Below, in pieces: positions 58,201 through 64,000 of a DNA stretch of 64,000 nt. Position 1 is the stretch's first letter, and the number at the start of each line of letters is the position of its first letter. The notes beneath the pieces are model-generated. The model had not been told where the DNA came from and did not search any database. It saw nothing but the letters and a program-made list of their open reading frames with translations. The stretch lies in the NCBI RefSeq assembly GCF_001039355.2, contig NW_019775180.1:788072-852071 (forward strand), in the 5' to 3' direction. The DNA is from Lingula anatina (taxonomy: Eukaryota > Brachiopoda > Lingulata > Lingulida > Lingulidae). A program made the translations under genes and the position numbers.

Positions 58201-61200
58201 AAAAAGTAAGAAAGGCTTCCACATCACCCTTTCAACTAAAGATGTGGTCAGATTGAAATATGTTCTCAATCACTAGAAAAATTAATAGCTAGAAATAATG
58301 CTGACACAAGTAAATGGGTTGTCTATGATCAGAATGGACCTGAGCACAACTTTGCATGCAGTATGTACAGTGCATGCACAAGCTAAGGATTTGTAGTTGC
58401 ACAGACCTGGACTAAAAACAAATATGTCCATCTTCCAGGGTGACCTGATAATAAGGAGAGCTGGGAGGGAAAGGCCAACATAAATGTAATGTCCACACTT
58501 TTGGTGTGTATGCTTTTCTCTTTTGATCAAATTAAGATAGAAATGGTTGCGTCAGTACTTGGCCAGGTTCACCCTTTGTCAACCCTCCAAATGTTGACTT
58601 TTCACAGTGGTAGAGTGTTTAAACTGCACTTGAGAGATATGCTCAACTACAGCCGATTTCAACAAAGCCCTGAGAGTATAGTCCTAGATTACCAGAATAA
58701 ACCCAAGAGCAGGCTCCTCCACCCACTATTGGCATGTTGACTTGGCCATCAGTGTTCCCTATATCAAATATATAAGTGGAATTACTAAGTCCAAGGCCTA
58801 TGTTTGTATTATCCACAATTTTGTTTGACTTGTTCATACTGTGGTGCCAGGAACATGATTTTGTCATATGCTACATGAAGTACTCACCCATAGAACAAGC
58901 CCTAAAGTGAAAGAAAGAAAGCTCTGAACTGTTTAACCAATGCAAAATCTAACAGAGAAAAACATACTTAAGCATTTGCCCAGCAACCAACCTGATAGGT
59001 GCAAACAATGTTGTATAAAGTAAGCCTGTCATAAAAAATTGAGATATGAAAGCAAGTTTTCAATTTCAAAGTGCCCCCGTATAAACTTCTTACAACACAT
59101 TAATGCCTTCACACTTCCTATGGTCTGGAATTTAAAACTTTCACCTGTATTTGAAAAGGCTATTAAAAGCATTATTGACCGAATATATTACAAATATTTA
59201 ACACAGAATTTACATTATTTAAGCAAACAATTAGAAAACTCTCAAAATTCTCACCAAACTAAGCCTGTTTTTGTTAATCTCAATCCCCTATACCTGCTGT
59301 ATTACTCGTCTTTTGTACAGAATAGCTTGGAGCACAGACCCAAGCAAAAGAGAACTAAGGTTTATAGGCCAAAGGTATCAACCTACAAAAAATAAAAATA
59401 TCAGTCTTTTGAACAGTGTCATGACTAGAATAATATTATCCAAAAGAAGGTGTAAAAATTGTACTAACATGAGGGAACTGCTTTGAAAAGACATCACGGA
59501 GATACTGTGTGCACTGCATGTTTATTTTCTTGTCATTGGATAAAGTTTTCAATTAGTCCTCAAACCTGCTGCTCCATTTCCCACAGCATGTTGAGAAGAA
59601 AAGACACCAACATCAGAGACTGCCAACTTCAAAATCCCAGTCTTTTAACTTGCACAGCATACCCAACCATCTCTCTCTGTAATCTCTCACTCTCTCCCCT
59701 TATCAGTAGCTTCTCTTGTAGGGAAGAAAAAATATGTAGATATATTCTGGCACATGTAGCTTATTGATTCTTGAACTAAGTTTCACAATACTCTGACAAT
59801 ATGATGAGCCCACAAAAAAATGAACTTCCTTAATGTAATGAGAAACCTACTATACACAAGCCTTTTCCTTGAGGTGAAGATATTTACAGCAGAGAGATCC
59901 CAGATTACCAAATAAACTCATCTTTGCCATTAAACAATTCCAACTAATGGACACCTCTATTAGGTGGTCTCTTAACATTGATAAAACAGGACTACTTTAC
60001 CTGAAAGATTGGCAAAGCACCTGCACAACATGTCAGGTAAACTTATACTACCAAACAGCTGGTGATCCAAAATACAGAAACACTTAAGATATTAAGACAA
60101 CACACCTTGCTGGCATTATGATGACCCCATACACTGAAGATGTATCAATAAGTTCACTACACAGGTTCTGCTTGAGTGGTTTACACTAATGTTCCTCTTG
60201 ATTAAGATTTATGCAATATTCACCTGGACAAACCTTTCAGTGTTAGATAACAGTTGGTAGCATCTAGAATATATCATAGCCTTCACTGACATAGATAATA
60301 GATGTTCTGAGGAGCTGCATTGGTTGCCATATATACAAAGTAAAGCATCCTAAGCAGATTATAGAGATGCCAGGCCCCCTCCTCCCCCTCCACACCCATT
60401 CAGCAGGTCAGGCAGGTATCATTAATGTGCTGAATACAGATGCTTGTCGTGCTTTGATAACAGACAATAAAAAAGAAAAGAAAACAGTACATATATATAT
60501 ATATACTTTCAAGCACCCCCTCCCCTCCCTGCTACCACCAGTCTTTACTGGTATCATTAATAGAACTGCCCACTTGTCAGTACCATCAGTGACAGTAACA
60601 TCCTGTAATGTTCTATTCTGTAACCAGCATGTGCTACAGTTGCCTGTCACCCCCACCCTGCCATCATATTGGCTATGGTTTACACAACATCCTACTCATT
60701 AGCTGACCAACAATATACCCACTTCATCTCACATCCTCCTTTCTCCTTTCAAACAATCACAGGAGTTGTGATACATATTTCCTAATCTCCTAATGGAGGA
60801 AACTGTAATACACTCACAGAGTGTTTTAGCTATGGGTTTTCCCACTCCCTGTTGATTGTAGGAGACATACTGGTCAAGTTCACAGCAACTATCAGCAGCT
60901 AGAAGAGATAAATGAGATCTTGTGCTAAGAGCTCTTTGCACAATTATCTATAAATTGGTATATGTACTACATAACTTTTGATGTTATGTTTATATCACCT
61001 GTAATGAAAGTACTGACATTTTGCCTTGATATTTGATATTTTTCAATATTATAGAGCATGTAAAACATGATTTATTACACCAGAGGGCAAAAATGAAGTA
61101 CAGCAGTAGTCATATGTTCTTATTAACAACATAGCATGTACTGCTAGTTGCCATATTATACGTACATTAGAAAATACAAAATCAAATGAAAATCAGATCT

Positions 61201-64000
61201 TCAAATGAGGTTGGCAGTTAGGCAGAAAAAGTGACTAATTGTATGTACATTTGTCTATAGTTTGTTTTTCAATTCTGCCAGAAGGGGATGAATCTAGATC
61301 AACTTAATCCACATAACGCCTCCATTTTCCTTATCAGAACATTTTACATTGTCTCGTGTACCTGGTACTGCTCGGTTTACTTCTCACCTAGGTGACACCT
61401 AAACCTTGTATGCTGCAATAATTCTATGCCTCAAAGGAGGTACATATCCCCTCAGTGTGGGTACAATGCTATGCTACTGTCAATATGTACACAATTATCC
61501 CCCTAACAAATGACAATTTCAATATTTCCTAACTCATTAGGCTGAAATTGTAACATTTCCTATTAATTTCAGACATTTCCTTCCATGATTGAGAATTGCC
61601 ATTTCCAAAAGAAAGCATATGATTTCCTCTTATGACTAGGTATTTCTAGTTTAAATTACTTTCACTACAGGTGGATGTTTTGGAAACAGTGATACAATGA
61701 GGTGTAAGTGTCCCTCTCACCTGCTAAATTCATGTTGCTAATAAATCTCTAGACAAGAACGACCACTTGTAGCAGTGAAAACACCTAGATACAAAATATC
61801 ATTAGGGCAGTTGTTATACACTTACTTTTAAAGTCTTGCTGTAATCTGGGACACGATGTTTGGTGGGTTCTAGTTGAAATATACTCAAGGTCTAAATTGG
61901 CCTGTGGATCTGTAAGCCTATTGGTATATGAAACTTTTCTTCACAATAGTGTCCTGTGAATAAGCTGTTCTGCTTAATCACTCAACAGGAAAATCTCAGA
62001 ATAATGACATACTATTCAATGCCAGTCTCCCAGACTTGTCAAAAAGGTAGCAGATTATATTATTAGGAGAGCATTTATTTCAAAATGATCTTTGGGTTAC
62101 ATAAAGCTCCTATTACTTCAAAACCTTCTCTTCAAAGCAATGAAAAATAAGGCATTGCATTTTTTGCCTGTTTTTTTGGTCAAATTAAAATGCTATTAAA
62201 GCACACCCATCAGTAGTAGACAACAGGACACAATCCATCATAAATAACATATTTCTCAAAGTAAATAAAATGTATTCTTTCTTTAAATGCAAGTACCATA
62301 AATAATTTAAAACTGTGCCCAATTTTTGGGAGGTAAATTCCAAGCTTCTCTTTTAAACATATTCTTTCAAGATTTTAAGTGTTTTCAGTAACCTACTGTA
62401 AAGTAAAGCAGCATGAAAGGTCCAAGGGCCTATTCCCTCAGTAAGAGCAGCCCTAGTCTATCTTCGGCACAGCTCAGCAGCAGAGTGTATACGGTTACAT
62501 TCCAATATACATATATACATTCATGTGTGTACTAGTAGCAACATGAAGGAAACAACCCAGCAGGCCCTGTCTTGTATCATGTTTACTACCTGCCTAAGAT
62601 AAGTCAGCTGTGATGTAAGTCAGACAAGCAAGCTAATACACTTTCAAATAAAAATATGAAATCCACAAATAAAAAATGTCATGCTTTTAAATGAGAATGT
62701 AAGGAGATAAGATTGAAAAAAAGTTATCTAAGGAAAGACAATTACTGAATATGTATGACTAAGCCAATGAGGTCTTTCAGGCATCACATGAAACCACCAA
62801 AACCACACAATTCAAACCTTGAAAGCAATTTTAGAAATCATGAATTTGTAAAAATTTATCACAAAATTTAAATGAAAAACACAAATTTGAGCACAATCCA
62901 CAACAGTTAGAAAATGCAACATGAGATGCCTAGCTAAAAAAGTTAACAAATATAAATAGGTTCTTATCCAAAAGCCAGTTTGCAGAAGCTACACTAATCC
63001 TAACTGACATATCACAGACAGACAATAGCCCCTGGAGATACACATGGCACCAGAAATCTGGGAGCTGACACTTAAGATGGCCAAATGTTTTGTTGAATTA
63101 CTTCCACAATACTGTACTTCAACTAGATCTTATCTTAATTTACAGTGCACCATTTTTTGATGTTTTTTAAGGTTATGTCCTGAAAAATCTTGATAATCGT
63201 CTTGCAAACAAATGGGCAGATTTAATTCATGCAGTGAGAAAGTTTTTGAACATGGTACCTCATCACCTGAGTAGTCCTCTCCAGATACCCATCACTACAT
63301 GTGAGGTCTCCGTGTTTTTTTTTTTTTTTTACTGAACTCAAAAGGTATTCTTCTGTCCTATCAAAAAAAAAAATTCTTTTGCACATGTTATCCACAAAGG
63401 GCAATTCTACTATAACACTGGCCACAAAGAGCTTACAAATATTACAATGTTCTTCTCAAATATGTGCTTTTTTTGTGCAAGTCCTCTGGCATAACTGTGA
63501 CACTGAAACATTTTGGGCAATTTTTCATTCATTCTTAATTTACATTATCAGCTGAAATAACAATAACCCAAACTCACCTATCAATTTTCTCAAATGTATA
63601 TAACCCTGGGTATCTTTTTCTTATGCCACAGCATTTTGTGACATCTCAATGATTGACATAACTTCTTCCTTTTCAACCCAACCCAAACATTGTCCTATAT
63701 AAAAGAGATCAGATGCCCCTGCCCCAGGGATAACCCCCCTGACCCTACAGGGTTATGTGGTACTTAACATGGTGGCTTTTCTCCCTCAAGGTGTAATGTG
63801 AGAGTATAAGACAACAATACAGGCATTCTACCTACACTTCCAGCAGCCAGACCCCTTTAATCTGACCCTTTTATTGTTGGTGTACTCTTCTTTTATAATC
63901 AGGCAATACACCCACCATAACAATAGGAATATGTTCTCATTTTCACTAATACCAGTCTGTGTCAAGACACTAAAAAAACACCTCATTTCATACTTCATTA
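55274..64000. other. Upstream region of LZTS, mostly unexplained
   Basis: It must hold the LZTS non-coding first exon(s) and promoter, which I cannot place. No exon with family similarity is seen on either strand. Two short minus-strand segments with good splice contexts and open frames (60898-60818 and 58099-58019) are discussed as findings. Simple-sequence patches include GAAAGTGAAA repeats near 58110 and a short TA run near 60490. A tRNA-like GTGGTAGAGTG patch near 58607 is too weak to call a SINE. Confidence 0.45.

Noticed and set aside
59039-59395. 118-codon plus-strand frame
   Set aside because: AT-driven composition, no recognisable domain and no promoter or splice support.

Overview
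This is animal nuclear DNA: AT-rich, intron-rich genes with GT-AG splicing, AATAAA poly(A) signals, microsatellites and many decayed transposons. The gene content is bilaterian. The repeat landscape (tRNA-derived SINEs, foldback MITEs, a ~150-bp core repeat with a microsatellite resembling bivalve pearl/BIV160-type elements, a non-LTR retrotransposon with an ATG-repeat tail) points to a lophotrochozoan, most likely a bivalve mollusc. The species cannot be fixed from sequence alone. Two single-base gaps (N) lie at 23978 and 39315.

Layout. Region 1-7748 has no recognisable exon but carries a palindromic MITE. The last two exons of a phosphatidylethanolamine-binding protein (PEBP) lie at 7749-9553 (+). 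A two-exon EGR-type zinc-finger gene lies at 13291-15848 (+), preceded by three identical SRF boxes each paired with an Ets site. ADO (thiol dioxygenase) is a single exon at 20030-20785 (-) and diverges from BIN3 (10 coding exons, 21023-30566, +) across 237 bp. FHIP2 (FTS-Hook-interacting protein, 17 coding exons, 34339-43462, -) is tail-to-tail with BIN3 and head-to-head, 312 bp apart, with FNTA (prenyltransferase alpha subunit, 8 exons, 43775-48077, +). An LZTS-family coiled-coil gene (two coding exons, 50720-55250, -) is tail-to-tail with FNTA. Region 55274-64000 is mostly unexplained and probably holds the 5' non-coding part of LZTS plus weak candidate exons.

The genes do not form a pathway: they are a transcription factor, a cysteamine/N-degron dioxygenase, a BAR protein, a dynein adaptor component, a prenyltransferase and a scaffold. 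What links them is chromosome history. From memory of human gene maps, PEBP4, EGR3, BIN3, FHIP2B and LZTS1 lie on 8p21 in the same relative order, while EGR2-ADO, FHIP2A and LZTS2 lie on 10q. The window therefore looks like a compact pre-duplication version of that vertebrate paralogon. I found no novel multi-gene system. The most interesting signals are this collinearity, the triple SRF/Ets promoter of EGR, two compact divergent promoters, a possible frameshift in FHIP2, and a three-copy mobile-element family.
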